From: Chaetomium olivaceum
Taxonomy: Eukaryota; Ascomycota; Sordariomycetes; Sordariales; Chaetomiaceae
Assembly (NCBI GenBank): GCA_039881045.1
Contig: JAYWVB010000003.1
Span: 992,001 to 1,056,000, forward strand
Reading direction: 5' to 3'
Length of the DNA: 64,000 nucleotides
The notes beneath the pieces were generated by a model. The model searched no databases. It was not told the origin of the DNA and saw only the letters and a program-made list of their open reading frames with translations. The translations under genes were made by a program, and so were the position numbers. Position 1 is the stretch's first letter. Every line of letters starts with the position of its first letter. Positions 1 to 10,650 of this stretch are shown here, in pieces.

Positions 1-849
1 CCAACCTTCTCTTGCGCCCAACTCTTACTAGTGGCAACCCATTTCTCGATTCGGTGGAATCAAGTCATGTACACAATAAGAATTGCCTCCACAGAGAATT
101 GACAGGCGTAAGACGGTGCAATGAGCCCATCCTATTGTCTCCGAGTGGTATCTCAGGCGTTGGGGGCGGCCTTGTGTCGCCGGGCTCCGGCCGGGGATCG
201 GAGGGTGTGCGCCGCGGCAGAAGAGCACGTCTGTATCGTGTTGCCTGCTATTTTTTCCAGCGCGTCACACCGTCCGTCACAGCTTTACTCAGCAGGATTC
301 TCATAGAACCATCCATGCATGTTTAGTGTGCTCGTTTAGTGCGCAAGAATAAAACATATTCCCTGTGTTGTCGTCTTGCCTGTGGGATTGAAAAGCAGCT
401 GACAAATTTCGGTCAGTCCAGTTTCAGGCCCCTGCTCTTGACCAACCAGACAAGGAGAAAGGGAATAATCGGCACGGCCTTTGTTACAGCCGATTCTGCT
501 GGGAAAATGGGGGCCGGACCGGCGATACGGCCATTCAAGCTCCGCATCGGCATTCTCAATCAGTGGTCGGTCATGGTGGCCCGACGCCGAACTCACCTTT
601 GCACAGTAATGCTTGATGCCACATACAATGCTGAAATCATGGCGTGCTTCAACGCAATGAGTGTATATAAGAAGTCGATGTCTTCTGGATTTCACAACTT
701 CAGTCCAGATCATCACACTCTCACGTTCACCATCACTGCAAGCTCAAAGCAAACACCACCCTCGGAGTTAACAGCTTGTCGCACTTTCACACACAACACC
801 AAGCAGTATCAAGCTTTCAAGGTTCAACGCTTCAGCCCCCCCACTCACC
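1..849. other. Intergenic, upstream of the reductase gene
   Basis: No open frame here looks like a real protein; the frames on both strands overlap each other and show no family motif. The right half is the promoter and 5' leader of the reductase gene that starts at 850, with a TATA box at 664-670 and a C/A-rich leader just before the ATG. Confidence 0.6.
664..670 (+). promoter_or_regulatory. TATA box (TATATAA)
   Basis: A TATATAA element lies about 180 bp upstream of the ATG at 850 on the same strand, a spacing that allows a leader of about 150 nt. It is seen in sequence; its use as a promoter is inferred. Confidence 0.45.
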
Positions 850-1884
850 ATGTCTCAAACTGCCAACCTCGCGGCCATTCTGCCCTCCGCCGGCGCCAAG
901 CTCGTCGTCCAAGAGCGCCCTATCCCTACCCCCGGTCCCGATGAGATCCTCGTACGCAACCACGCCATCGCCCTCAACCCCATCGACTGGAAGCGCATCG
1001 ACTACAACATCGCCCTCCCGTCTTACCCCGCCGTCCTCGGCTCCGACGTCTCTGGCGTCGTCGCCGCGGTGGGCGCCAACGTGACCGCCTTCCAGCCCGG
1101 CGACCGCGTCATCGGCACCGCCGCCGGCATGGCCACGGGCAACGCCGACAACGCCGCCTACCAGACCTACACGGTGCTGCTCGCCTCCGCCGCCGCCAAG
1201 CTGCCCGACGCCATCGCCTTCAAGGACGGTGTCGCCGCCGTCACCGCTGTCAGCACCGCCACCCTCGCCCTGTTCGACGTCCTCGGGCTGCCTGCCCCGG
1301 AGAGCACCGCCAAGCCCGCGTCCAACACGGGTATTCTGGTCTGGGGTGCCGCGTCGGCCACGGGAGCTGGCACCGTGCAGCTCGCCCGCTTGGCGGGGCT
1401 CAAAGTGTTTGCGACGGCTAGGCCGCAGCACCATGCTAAGGTGCGCTCGCTGGGCGCCACGGCGGTTGTTGACTACCGCTCGCCTACAGCTGTTGAGGAT
1501 CTCGCGGCTGCGGCGAAAGAGGCTGGTGTGAATGTTGCGCTTGCCGTGGATTCCATCTCTACCAACGACACTTTCCCGTTGATCGTCGATTTTCTAGCCA
1601 AGTTTGACGGCCCCAAGAAGGTCGCCCATCTCCTGCAGTGGCCCGAGAACGTGGCTAAGCCGGCGGATGTCGAGGCGGAGTGGGTGCAGGGGTTCAAGAT
1701 CTGGGTCGCCAGGAAGGATCTATCCGAGTTGGTGTTCAACAAGTTGTTGACTGGGTGGTTGGAGAAGGGAGAGGTTGTCCCGGGCACCGTTAGGGTTATT
1801 GATGGCGGACTGGGTGGGCTGCAGACGGCGCTGGATGTGCTGAGGAAAGGGGTGAGCGGTGAGAAGCTGGTGGTTGAGCTCTGA
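850..1884 (+). CDS. Zinc-independent medium-chain reductase (trans-enoyl reductase/ToxD-like)
   Basis: Single-exon gene for 344 residues. The N-terminal GroES-like fold is recognisable (ALNPIDWK, then YPAVLGSDVSGVVAAVG and FQPGDRVIG at about residues 40-85). A Rossmann region follows (ILVWGAASATGAGTVQLARLAGLKVFATA, where the usual GxGxxG is relaxed), then a C-terminal stretch ending in LDVLRKGVSGEKLVVEL, which is typical of fungal enoyl reductases and the ToxD family. The zinc-ligand cysteines of classical alcohol dehydrogenases are absent, so an NADPH-dependent C=C or quinone reductase is expected. These families sit either next to polyketide synthases or alone as detoxification enzymes; no synthase is adjacent here. 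The ATG follows a C/A-rich leader and a TATA box. Substrate unknown. Confidence 0.88.
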   Translation: MSQTANLAAILPSAGAKLVVQERPIPTPGPDEILVRNHAIALNPIDWKRIDYNIALPSYPAVLGSDVSGVVAAVGANVTAFQPGDRVIGTAAGMATGNADNAAYQTYTVLLASAAAKLPDAIAFKDGVAAVTAVSTATLALFDVLGLPAPESTAKPASNTGILVWGAASATGAGTVQLARLAGLKVFATARPQHHAKVRSLGATAVVDYRSPTAVEDLAAAAKEAGVNVALAVDSISTNDTFPLIVDFLAKFDGPKKVAHLLQWPENVAKPADVEAEWVQGFKIWVARKDLSELVFNKLLTGWLEKGEVVPGTVRVIDGGLGGLQTALDVLRKGVSGEKLVVEL

Positions 1885-2985
1885 GTCGGTTCTTGAAGAT
1901 GGATTGCGAATACGGATAACAACACTATACAGTAGCATAGAGTAACCACAAAGTCCGCAATCCCATACGTCCAGCCCGTTTCCCACTCCCCTCAAACGAC
2001 TACTCCGCCTTTCCGCCATTCATTGTCACCCTCCATCGTACCTACCAAAGACGAGGCGATATTAGACGAGATTTCTTCTGATAAGCATCCCCTTTAAGGG
2101 ATGTGTGGCCTGAGGATTCACGGTACCAGCTCGCACCGGTCCCGCAATCTCCGGTCCGGGAATGACGGTCTCTGGGAGTGGACCCGGCTTGGACCTCAAA
2201 GGCCCGGTTGGTGTCCCCCTGGAGTGGAAGGAGAACGTCTACAAGTACGGATGCGCGTTGTCGGGAGAGGAAACCTAAAATTACAGTAGGCTGTTCCGTC
2301 TTGATGTTGGCGGACCCTAGCGGATGACCACAACTGCGGAACCACGTCACGCGTCCTGTGGCTCTTGTGGACTAAAGCTTGACACAGGGGACGGGAATCT
2401 GGGAATAGGCCTGGGCGCAAACTCCAATAGCCTCCAAGCGTCCCGAGAAGTACCCGGCGGTCATCTAGCCGCGGCATCGTGCTCCTACTAGTCAAGGGTA
2501 ACTTAGTGACCCGCGCGCTGGTACTGCAATACCAGGTCGTTGTTTACCATGCTAAAAACAAAGCGCCGGAAGGCTGCGTGTAGAGTTGAGAAAGAGGTGG
2601 TATTGGGTAGCCGGCAGTAGAGGGCAGTGAACGCTGCACAATGCGCCTCCACACTCGCTGCTCGCTTTGGGTAGATGTTGGTAGGAACCAACCTGCTAGG
2701 GGCAAACCAGAGCGATATACAGGGCTTCGGGCCACCCGGAACACTTACACATGAACAAGAAGCATCAGAACCTTGGCTCAACACGACGCCTATTCAGTGT
2801 TTATGAAAGAGAAAAGGTCAACAACGTTACACCACCGGATTCAAGCCCGAGGGCGAGATGATTCCCATCCGTCGCCCAGCAGCTAGGGCGGTATTGCATT
2901 GGAAGCCAGAGCACTTCCTGCCCTTTCAGTATAACCCACTCCCCCACAACGTGTATTGGACTGGCGGGCGAATGTTGGTTGAAAT
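1885..2985. other. Intergenic, no gene seen
   Basis: About 1.1 kb between the reductase stop and the stop of the convergent NLR gene. Several 60-100 codon frames overlap on both strands without recognisable motifs. It should hold both 3' ends. Nothing else is seen. Confidence 0.5.
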
Positions 2986-5900
2986 TCAAGCCGGAGGCGA
3001 CAGTATTGAAGCTCGGATTGCCCAGAAGAGACTGGAAAGATCATTAGTCGACAAACACAAAGATATAAGAAACCAACTAACCGTTCTCAATGCCGGCCTT
3101 TGTTTCCCGGTAACCACATCCCATTTTCGCACTATCCCAGACATCGCAGTCGATATCAGTGTTCCCCTCCCTGGTAAGAAAGCCATCTCCTCAACACGAG
3201 AGCTATGACCTTTAGCTACCCGCTTCCCACTTGTTGCCTCCATATCCCACAGGCGTATGGTTTGGTCACTTGAGCCTGACGCGAGGGTTTTCCCATCTGG
3301 CGAGAAGGCTATAGACCGAAGCCAACCAGTATAGCCTGTTAGGGTCTGCCTCTCCCTTCCTGTTACCCCATCCCACAGCCGTATAGTGTCGTCTGAGCCC
3401 GACGCGAGGGTTTTTCCATCTGGCGAGAAGGCTATACACCGAATAAAGTTAGTATGGCCTTTGAGGGTCTGCCTTTCCCTTCCTGTTACGCCATCCCAAA
3501 GCCGTATAGTATAGTCGTCTGAGCCCGACGCGAGGATTTTCCCATCTGGCGAGAAGGCTATGGACCAAGCCCAACGAGTGTGGCCTTTGAGGGTCCGCCT
3601 TTTCCTTCCTGTTACCCCATCCCACAGCCGTATAGTGTCGTCTGAGCCCGACGCGAGGGTTTTTCCATCTGGCGAGAAGGCTAGAGAGAGAACCAAATTA
3701 GTATGGCCTGTGGAGGTCTGAAGGGTCTGCCTTTCCCTTCCTGTTACCCCATCCCACAACCGTATACTTTTGTCAGTTGAGCCCGACGCGAGGGTTTTCC
3801 CATCTGGCGAGAAAGCTACCGAGGAGATGGAGCTGCCGTTGTTCAGTATCTGTGAACATGGGTCCCAACTCTCTTCGGTGCCCCAAATGCTGTGAAGAGC
3901 TGGGAACCTCTCGTGCCAGAATTGTTTCCGTATGAGACTGTTCACAGGAGAGAACACAAGGGCAGCAGAGTACGTCTGCAACGGCGTTTGTTCTATCACC
4001 AGCCCATGAGCGAGGACAAACTGCAGGGCATCGACCAAGAATTCTGCCAGACGGTCCATGGTAGCAATCGGCTTTTGCGTATATTAGTAGGTGTAAGAGA
4101 TAGAATCAATGCATAAGATGTACACACCTCGGATGTGCGTACCATGGGCACGCTAAAGATATTCTTGAATGAGGGTACCGTTTTCGCAGGGGGCTTGTGC
4201 CAACCGACTAATACCCTTTTAGCGAAGAAAGAGTGCGTAAGACTTCCGCAGCATACCTGGACTTCGCCTAAAAGCTTTCTGATCGATAATATTCCGTCCG
4301 AAAGCACGCCTAGAAGGCTTATGCTCTCAAGCCAATGAAGCAAATGGTCACTCAGGAACCGCAAGACGGCTTCTCCGTCCAGCTCCCACGAACGCGAACC
4401 GAGAAAGTGGTCGATCAAATAGACACAAGCGTAGCGTATACGGTGGTCGAGTGGATCAGGATCCGGGCGTAGCACCTCGACAATCAACGACCCGGGTTGG
4501 CGTAGGTCGTACATGTCTCGATGTAGCGAGATGGACATCACCTGTAGCGACCGTAACAAGATGGCGCGATGGGCGCCAGCTTCACCATGTGGGAACACCG
4601 CTTCAGGTGCATGGTCGATTAGATAGTCCTTGGCTGACTGGTGAATAAGATAAACGTTCTCTTGTCGGATGGTGAGAAACGAAGCACATTGATTCACAGC
4701 CCTCTCCATGTCGTCCATTTCATCCACGTCAGCTAGGTTTCGCAGCTCCAGAAGATGGAGCGGACGGCTAGTGAGCGTGGCGGTCGAGAGAATGCGCTGA
4801 CAGGTTGTGGCATCCCGGCTTTTGCCGATTCCGTCCATCATCCGGCCGTAGAGCGGCTCCAGTCCGGGGGGCATTGTTTCCAGCAGTGGGAGAAGCTCTG
4901 AGGGTCGCCTGCACATCAAGAGCTGCTGAAATACGAGAGCTACCCAGAGGAAAGTTCCCTCCGCCTTATTCTGCAGTTCCTTTCCGATTTGGCGTTGCAG
5001 GTCTTGGTTGTGCCGTATCAGGTCAAGCTGCGAGACTTTGTGCCGGATGTAGACGTTAATAGCTCGGGATACATGGTCTGCGTTGAGCTCGAGACTCAGT
5101 GTCGTGCGGGAGTCTTCAAAAGAAAGCTCTTGTTGAATATCGTGCCAGTTCCGGCTGGTGAGTACCCATCGTACCCGTGACGTTGCCGTCGAGGCCGTCT
5201 TCCTGATGAATCTCAGCAGCTCCGATAACCCTTCTCGACACTCATCCAAGGCGTCGACTAACAGGTAGGTGGGCGGAAGAGCTGGGTCACGCAGCAAATT
5301 GTCAAGGACTCCGGACAAGGCCGAGAAAGTGTTGACGTTGGTGTCATCGAACAGTTGTTTGCCGGCGTGCTTGTGCTTGGCTTCTAGGTGGTGAATGAGC
5401 GGCCCGTGTCGGTTAAGAAGAAGATACATCAAGCCCTTCAGCACTGCTGTGGAGGTTCTGAGCCGAGGGTCGGTAGCTTCGCAGAAGAAGTATGAGACAA
5501 GGCCGGCGTCAGGAAGAGAACCAGAGCCGACAGTGGCCTCAAATTCGTCGATGATGCCACAAAGCAACATTGTCTTGCCTTTGCCTGCATCGCCCTTGAT
5601 CCAGAGCAGCCGAGATTGGTCGTCGCCGCGCCAGCGCTGGAAATCGGAGTGGTTGAGGATCCATTTGTACGAGTCCTTTAACAGACCGCCCTTCCTGTCC
5701 TCGATGCGCCGCTTGTCGTCACTCGGATCAGTACAGCTGGAACGCAACTCGGCTAGGCATCCGCCTGGCGCATTCTGGGATAGTGAAATGTTTCGGAGGT
5801 TGTGCTGGATATTTTCAAGCTGCTTCCCACCCAATTCCGCTGCCTCTCTGTCTAGGTGTCAGCCAGGGGATACACTGCTGGTGTGTGGGCAATGAAAGGA

Positions 5901-6322
5901 GGAACTGACAAATGAGCAGCTGCGATGTAGAGTGTGAGTGAGCTCTTTTCCCTCTCCAAGTCGTCGAAGAGAGCCTTAATCTTGCCTTCTTGCGCAACGC
6001 CGTTGATAGCCGCCCACGTCTTCTTGCCGAGATTAGCGTCCGTTTCGAAGGAGATGGCGTTAAAGATGGCATAAAGACTGCGACTGTGGCTGTCACAGCG
6101 TCGTAGAATATCTTCGATTTGAGGCGTCTGGAGCGCCGCTGTCCGCTGCACTATGGTGGCGGTTTTCTTGAGTGTCTCGATCTCTTGGATCCATTGCTGT
6201 GTCTCGTCTGGAGCGTTGCGCAGCTTGTTACGCACTTCTTGGACTAGCTGAATGACCTTGACAGTCTGCTCGATGAACTGCCCAGCGGCCGCGACGATAC
6301 CAATGACCTCGACTCCGGACAT
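2986..6322 (-). CDS. NLR-like NACHT-WD40 protein (HNWD/HET-E type)
   Basis: Three exons by my reading: 6322-5910, 5847-4128 and 4071-2986 (introns of 62 and 56 bp), giving 1072 residues. Exon 1 encodes an alpha-helical N-terminal domain (MSGVEVIGIVAAAGQFIEQT) like the effector or oligomerisation domains of fungal NLRs. Exon 2 opens with CLAELRSSCTDPSDDKRRIE and KGGLLKDSYKWIL, the signature that precedes the NACHT domain in HNWD proteins, then the P-loop WIKGDAGKGKTMLL and a Walker B-like TYLLVDALDECREG. Exon 3 starts with the conserved linker (LQTYSAALVFSP) and carries five WD repeats with the core FSPDGKTLASGS...IRLWD, plus a degenerate sixth. Such proteins are STAND regulators of heterokaryon incompatibility or innate recognition in the cytosol. 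The inducing ligand is unknown. The three-exon model keeps one frame. Confidence 0.88.
3240..3830 (-). repeat. Near-identical WD40 repeat array within the NLR gene
   Basis: Five units with the shared core GCGAGGGTTTTCCCATCTGG recur at about 3281, 3404, 3530, 3653 and 3788, that is every 123-135 bp. Each encodes 41-45 residues. Differences are concentrated just after the GHT and near the DD/SDQ turn, the surface positions known to vary in HNWD proteins. Near-identity of units is the known hallmark of repeat exchange between NLR paralogues. The sixth unit (VEEMAFLPGRGTL) is degenerate and caps the array. Confidence 0.85.
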
Positions 6323-8236
6323 GTTTCGTAGGCTCTGAAGATTTTCATTCCAAAGGCTTGTTCAAGCAACTGTGCTCGTTATAGGGAATGATAGCAGCGT
6401 TTGTGGATTTGGAGTCAGAAACGTTTTAGGTGTTTGAAATGGAGATGTTTGAGGACGGGCGGTTGGGCATCAAGCCGGGGCGGCCTGATAGGTATGTACT
6501 AGACTGCATCGAGAACGGTGGCTAAGGCACACCCCATTCAACCCCACATACAGCTCAAAACGAAAATCCATGGTCTGGTTCCTCCATCTCAGTTCTACGT
6601 AAGCCACAAAGAACGCACCCACACGCAGCGTCTCGTTGGCACCCGCGATGGTTTCCCGTGGCGAGTACCGCGATACGGAATTGCCAAGGCTCTGGTTGCC
6701 AATTGCAGTTGTGCGCAATACCGAGGACATTTCACCATCTTCCCGCAGAATCAAGACTACGAAACCAGCCAACTGCCTTACTACTAATTTGTTGGCTACT
6801 AGAATCGCCTGGACAGCTTCTGGCACCGTTTTGTAGCGACCTTTACGATCAATCCCACTGGGACTTAACGTACCAACTTTGAACCTTCTGCCGAGAATCA
6901 GGCAGATTGAGAGAAACAAGGATGGTGGACACGATCAGTTGCGACACATCTCTGTATTTGTGACGCAGTGGGAGAACTGGATTATAAACCAGGATTTTCA
7001 GAATTTCGCACTCCGCCTTTTGAAGCCGGACGAAGTTGAGTCTAAAGTGGCGTCTGTCATTCGTCAGGAGAGGCGGGTTGTTGATGAATGGAGACCATCG
7101 AAAGGTACCTAGGTAGCAGCTTCACGCATCCATTAAGGGGGAAGCTTAATATCCAGCTTAGAAAGCACCCTCCCTGGATCGTATGGTACAAGGCCAGCAC
7201 CTGCGAAGCCGCTTTGGATATTCTTGGTGAATGAGCGCTATTACGTCGTCTTCAAAGCGCTCTCACTTTCGAACTCCAGGCAACTTGGCGAAGAAACTTC
7301 CACTCGGAGACCCTGAACCTTCTGATTTCTCGCGTAGCAGCCCTTGTTGGTGCCCCGTAATTATATAGCCCTCCGCGCAAGCAAGCGATCTTTCTTTAGG
7401 CTGTTTGGCGGTCGTTCGACTAGCAATGCTGGTGACACCTCCCTTTCGTCAGGGACCTCTTTCACTCTTATCCCATGCCTCCCCTCTCAAACAAGCGAGA
7501 CCAAGGCACCATTGGTGCAGACCAAATTGTCGCCTACTCCTCCGACTTGGCCCAGTGCGAGATGCCCCCGACTAGCTCGCGTTATACGAATGCAGGGAAC
7601 TTCAAGGGTGAGACATTCCTGCCATTCATCCAACCTGACTTCGTCCATAGACTAACCATCAATTCAAATACGGATCACACGGACGGCGGCTTCGATACAG
7701 AACAATCGTTGAACGAACAACTCGCTTCGAGTACTCCTCACTCAATGAAGAAGAGGAAGGGCCACGCTCTCCCGAGCCGCGAAGAAGCCAGAGGTCCATG
7801 GCAGGGAGAAAGAGGCCGCGGCTGTCGGTGCATGGCACCAGTGATACGGCTATTTCGCCGGATTGCATGACACGAAGAATTACTAGGTACTCTCAGAGAG
7901 ACGAACAGCGGTTTACTACAGCACCTCTCAATGTGCAACATACATGCACAGCAAGGGTGATTGAGAACAGCCAACCGGAGCCAAAGCAGGGACAGGCACG
8001 CGGACAAAGGCGTAAGAATGCGTATAAGGACGACGGACACGAACGAGAGAGGGATGGAAGGTCATGGAACCACATCAAGTGACAATGGGAGCAAGCGACA
8101 CAGGCGAAGCCGGGAATCAGGACGCAGATAAACCTGTGAAGGCTTCCGTTCTTCCCCTCCAATCCGTTACGTAATAAGATATGTATGTACATGTAGTTAC
8201 GTGTACTTGGCTGTGTCGACGTTGCCCGACGGAGCG
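6323..8236. other. Long spacer with a weak hypothetical frame
   Basis: 1.9 kb between the divergent 5' end of the NLR gene and the 3' end of the M61 gene. The only frame with a conceivable protein is 7475-7870 (+), 131 codons (start MPPLSNKRDQG), but it has no domain I recognise and no clear splice partners, so I do not call it a gene. A TACCTAGGTA-like palindrome lies near 7105. Frames in 6470-6919 overlap on both strands and look random. Confidence 0.45.
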
Positions 8237-9748
8237 TTAGATCTTGCACACAGCGCTCTCCGGATCCGCTCCCTCCCTGAGTTCCCAGGCCCATACGAAC
8301 GGACTACTAGAAGATTTAACTACATTGTAACAAGGTCCCAAGCTTCCATTCTGTGGTCGAATGAGCGGATGGCCCGATGCCACGGCCTGGTACTCGTCAA
8401 CCGCGGCCGTTCCAAGATACTTCTCAAGAATCGCCAACCACCCTTCCGGAGTGCAGTCGGCACTGCTGTTGCGACAGACAGCCAACATGTCCAAAGCGAG
8501 GTCGTCCAGACTCTTGGTCCCGTTGTAGCGCGCGCGAACTTGAGCATCGACGTTGGTCAGGTGTACCAAGCCCCGTCCGTAGGCGATCCTCTGGGCCGCC
8601 GGTTCCTGCCAAGCCAGCTCCTGCGCGGCCGAGTCGGAGATATTGACGAACGGGTTCTGGTAGTACGTCGTCGCTCTGCTGTTCATCTCGCCCAGGAACC
8701 TCGACGCGTCAATGAGGCCGGCACGCAGTAACAGGCGCAGAGAGTAGTATTCGGCCATGCCTTCCCCGTATCTCGACTCGTCGGGGCCGGTCCCGACCAT
8801 GCCGGGCCAGTTGTGCGTAATCTCGTGAGACAGAAGGAATTCGGTGTCTTTGAGCGACGTGCTGTTTTGGTCATGCCATCCGAACGCGAAGGAGCGGAGC
8901 AATGCCGTCCCGCCGGTGCCGAAGTTGGCGTTACGCCTGATGAAAACTCTGTATGGCTGCGTGCCGTCGTCCTGCCAAAACGCGGAGGCATATCCGAAGT
9001 AGTCCTGAACAAAGGACGCCAGTTCGCTGATGTTGAAGGGAGGCTGCTCGAGCCAGTACATGCCGAAGCGCCCGTTCATGTTGGTGGGGGACGCGGGTGG
9101 GTAGGATGAGACTCTACCCACGGCAAAGAACGTCTGTACCAGTGTGCTTGTCGTGCCTGTGAGTGAAACAGGGCCAGGTCCTTCGCCCCACGTCCACACA
9201 GCGCGTGTGCCCTCGGGGGTTCCTGAGAGATCCCAGGAGAGCGCGAATCGGAACTGGGCTGTCTCGTCGGCTGGGACCGGGAGCAGAGCCCACATTGATC
9301 CCATGATACCACCCGCGTTCTCTCGGATGTCGAACAGGGGCCCCATCTTGGTGTTGGCTTGGATGCCACGAGGCCTTGCCGTGAATGTCACGGTGACGGG
9401 GGCGTGGGCCTTGCGGGAGGCGATCCAGAAGCGGATTGGCAGGTTCTGAGGTCCGACGCCGTCAGACGTGGTGAGAGGCAGCTCGCCCCGAGCGTCGGTG
9501 GCTGTGAGGGATTGTTCATCGTACTGTGCCGTTGGTTGTCCGGCGATTTCAAGTGGTAGGACGACCAGAGTGTCGTTTTTCTTGACGCCGAAGTCCATGG
9601 TGAGTTGGCCTTGGATGCTAATGGGTGTGTTTCCCGCGCCCAGCCGCGGGGTCAGGGTGATATTGACCGATTGCAGCGATGAGGTTGACGAGCAACGGGC
9701 AGCAAAGCCACATCCAGCCAAGGCCAGGAGTATAAGTTTAGAGTGCAT
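8237..9748 (-). CDS. Secreted M61-like gluzincin metallopeptidase
   Basis: Single exon, 503 residues. The N-terminus (MHSKLILLALAGCGFAARC) is a signal peptide, and several NxT/NxS sites suggest a glycosylated secreted enzyme. Residues of about 30-230 form the beta-rich N-terminal part. The catalytic block is HEITHNWPG (HExxH zinc site), followed after a short spacer by YGEGMAEYYSLRLLLRAG, where the EGMAEYY glutamate supplies the third ligand. This arrangement (HExxH...EGxxEYY) is that of M61 glycyl-aminopeptidase-type gluzincins. The C-terminal helical part has cysteine pairs (LAVCRNSSADC; GPCYNVV...SAVC). It probably trims extracellular peptides; the substrate is unknown. A TATA box lies about 100 bp upstream of the ATG. 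Confidence 0.88.
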   Translation of the reverse strand: MHSKLILLALAGCGFAARCSSTSSLQSVNITLTPRLGAGNTPISIQGQLTMDFGVKKNDTLVVLPLEIAGQPTAQYDEQSLTATDARGELPLTTSDGVGPQNLPIRFWIASRKAHAPVTVTFTARPRGIQANTKMGPLFDIRENAGGIMGSMWALLPVPADETAQFRFALSWDLSGTPEGTRAVWTWGEGPGPVSLTGTTSTLVQTFFAVGRVSSYPPASPTNMNGRFGMYWLEQPPFNISELASFVQDYFGYASAFWQDDGTQPYRVFIRRNANFGTGGTALLRSFAFGWHDQNSTSLKDTEFLLSHEITHNWPGMVGTGPDESRYGEGMAEYYSLRLLLRAGLIDASRFLGEMNSRATTYYQNPFVNISDSAAQELAWQEPAAQRIAYGRGLVHLTNVDAQVRARYNGTKSLDDLALDMLAVCRNSSADCTPEGWLAILEKYLGTAAVDEYQAVASGHPLIRPQNGSLGPCYNVVKSSSSPFVWAWELREGADPESAVCKI

Positions 9749-10650
9749 CTTGAGTGACTAGCGACGACAAGGTAGTATAGAAGGAATACTCTGTGAATTG
9801 GTGTGCAAGATCGACGGCGAGGAGACGATTTTGCCGTCCCTGGCGCCGACATTTATACACCGGCCATGGGCTCGGCCAATGTTCAAGAATCCATCAAGAT
9901 CCTGGCCTCCGGCGATGGTTTGCCCATGCTCGGCCACCCCTTCACGGAAATCGCCTTGATCGGGATCCACGGGCACCCTTCGCAGGAAACTCCAAATCAC
10001 CAGAAACACCAGATTGAGGTTCCCAAACAGGATATCACAGGCGGGCTTACAACTGCCGCAATCGAAAAGAAAAGTCAATCAACTATATCTCTGCGAAAGC
10101 GCTGCTCGGCTTTTCCGACAGAAGAGCGCGTTCCCAAATACCTAAAATGGTTAGCTTGAAAATCCTCTCGGAAATCTTGACGTTTCTCTCGGCTCCGCCT
10201 CCTTCAGGCTCCAGGTCAATCCCCGCAACATGGATAAATCACCCTGGAATTATACCCTATGGAGGTTATTCTGTTATTCTAGCGAGACTTGATCAGGGTC
10301 CCTGGCCATGGTTTCACAAGATAGTGCGTTGTTGAGCAAAGATCTTCTTTTCAGCGTGGAGATAGCTCCCAAAAAGCGCAAAGTGTACCGCGCTCTGGAT
10401 GCATTTCAGGGGCTGTGTTGGTGACGCTGGTTCCTGTAGAATCTGAACACACAATTGCATGAAATGGATCTCTTCATTAGCAGATGACCAGATATATATG
10501 CCAACGAGCCATCTTTGAGTTTGTCAGCCCAGCATCTCGTTTGCTATCTGAAAAGCAGCAGCTGTGCTTCCTAATTCCTCCAAGTTACGACATCCACGAC
10601 GACCAGCCAACACCTCCACCTTTTACCCGCCCTCTGGCAAGGACGCAGAC
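9749..10650. other. Divergent promoter region between the M61 and RTA1 genes
   Basis: About 0.9 kb shared by the minus-strand peptidase and the plus-strand RTA1-like gene. It contains a minus-strand TATA box at 9851-9857. No convincing gene is seen; the frame at 9803-10159 has no motif. Confidence 0.5.
9851..9857 (-). promoter_or_regulatory. TATA box of the M61 peptidase gene
   Basis: The plus-strand ATTTATA reads TATAAAT on the minus strand, about 105 bp upstream of the ATG at 9748. Promoter use is inferred from position. Confidence 0.45.

Noticed and set aside
832..1434. Minus-strand Gly-rich 200-codon frame over the first reductase gene
   Set aside because: It is a codon-bias shadow of a GC-rich gene on the other strand.
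7475..7870. Possible 131-residue gene
   Set aside because: No motif, no splice partners and poor context; the region has similar random frames on both strands.
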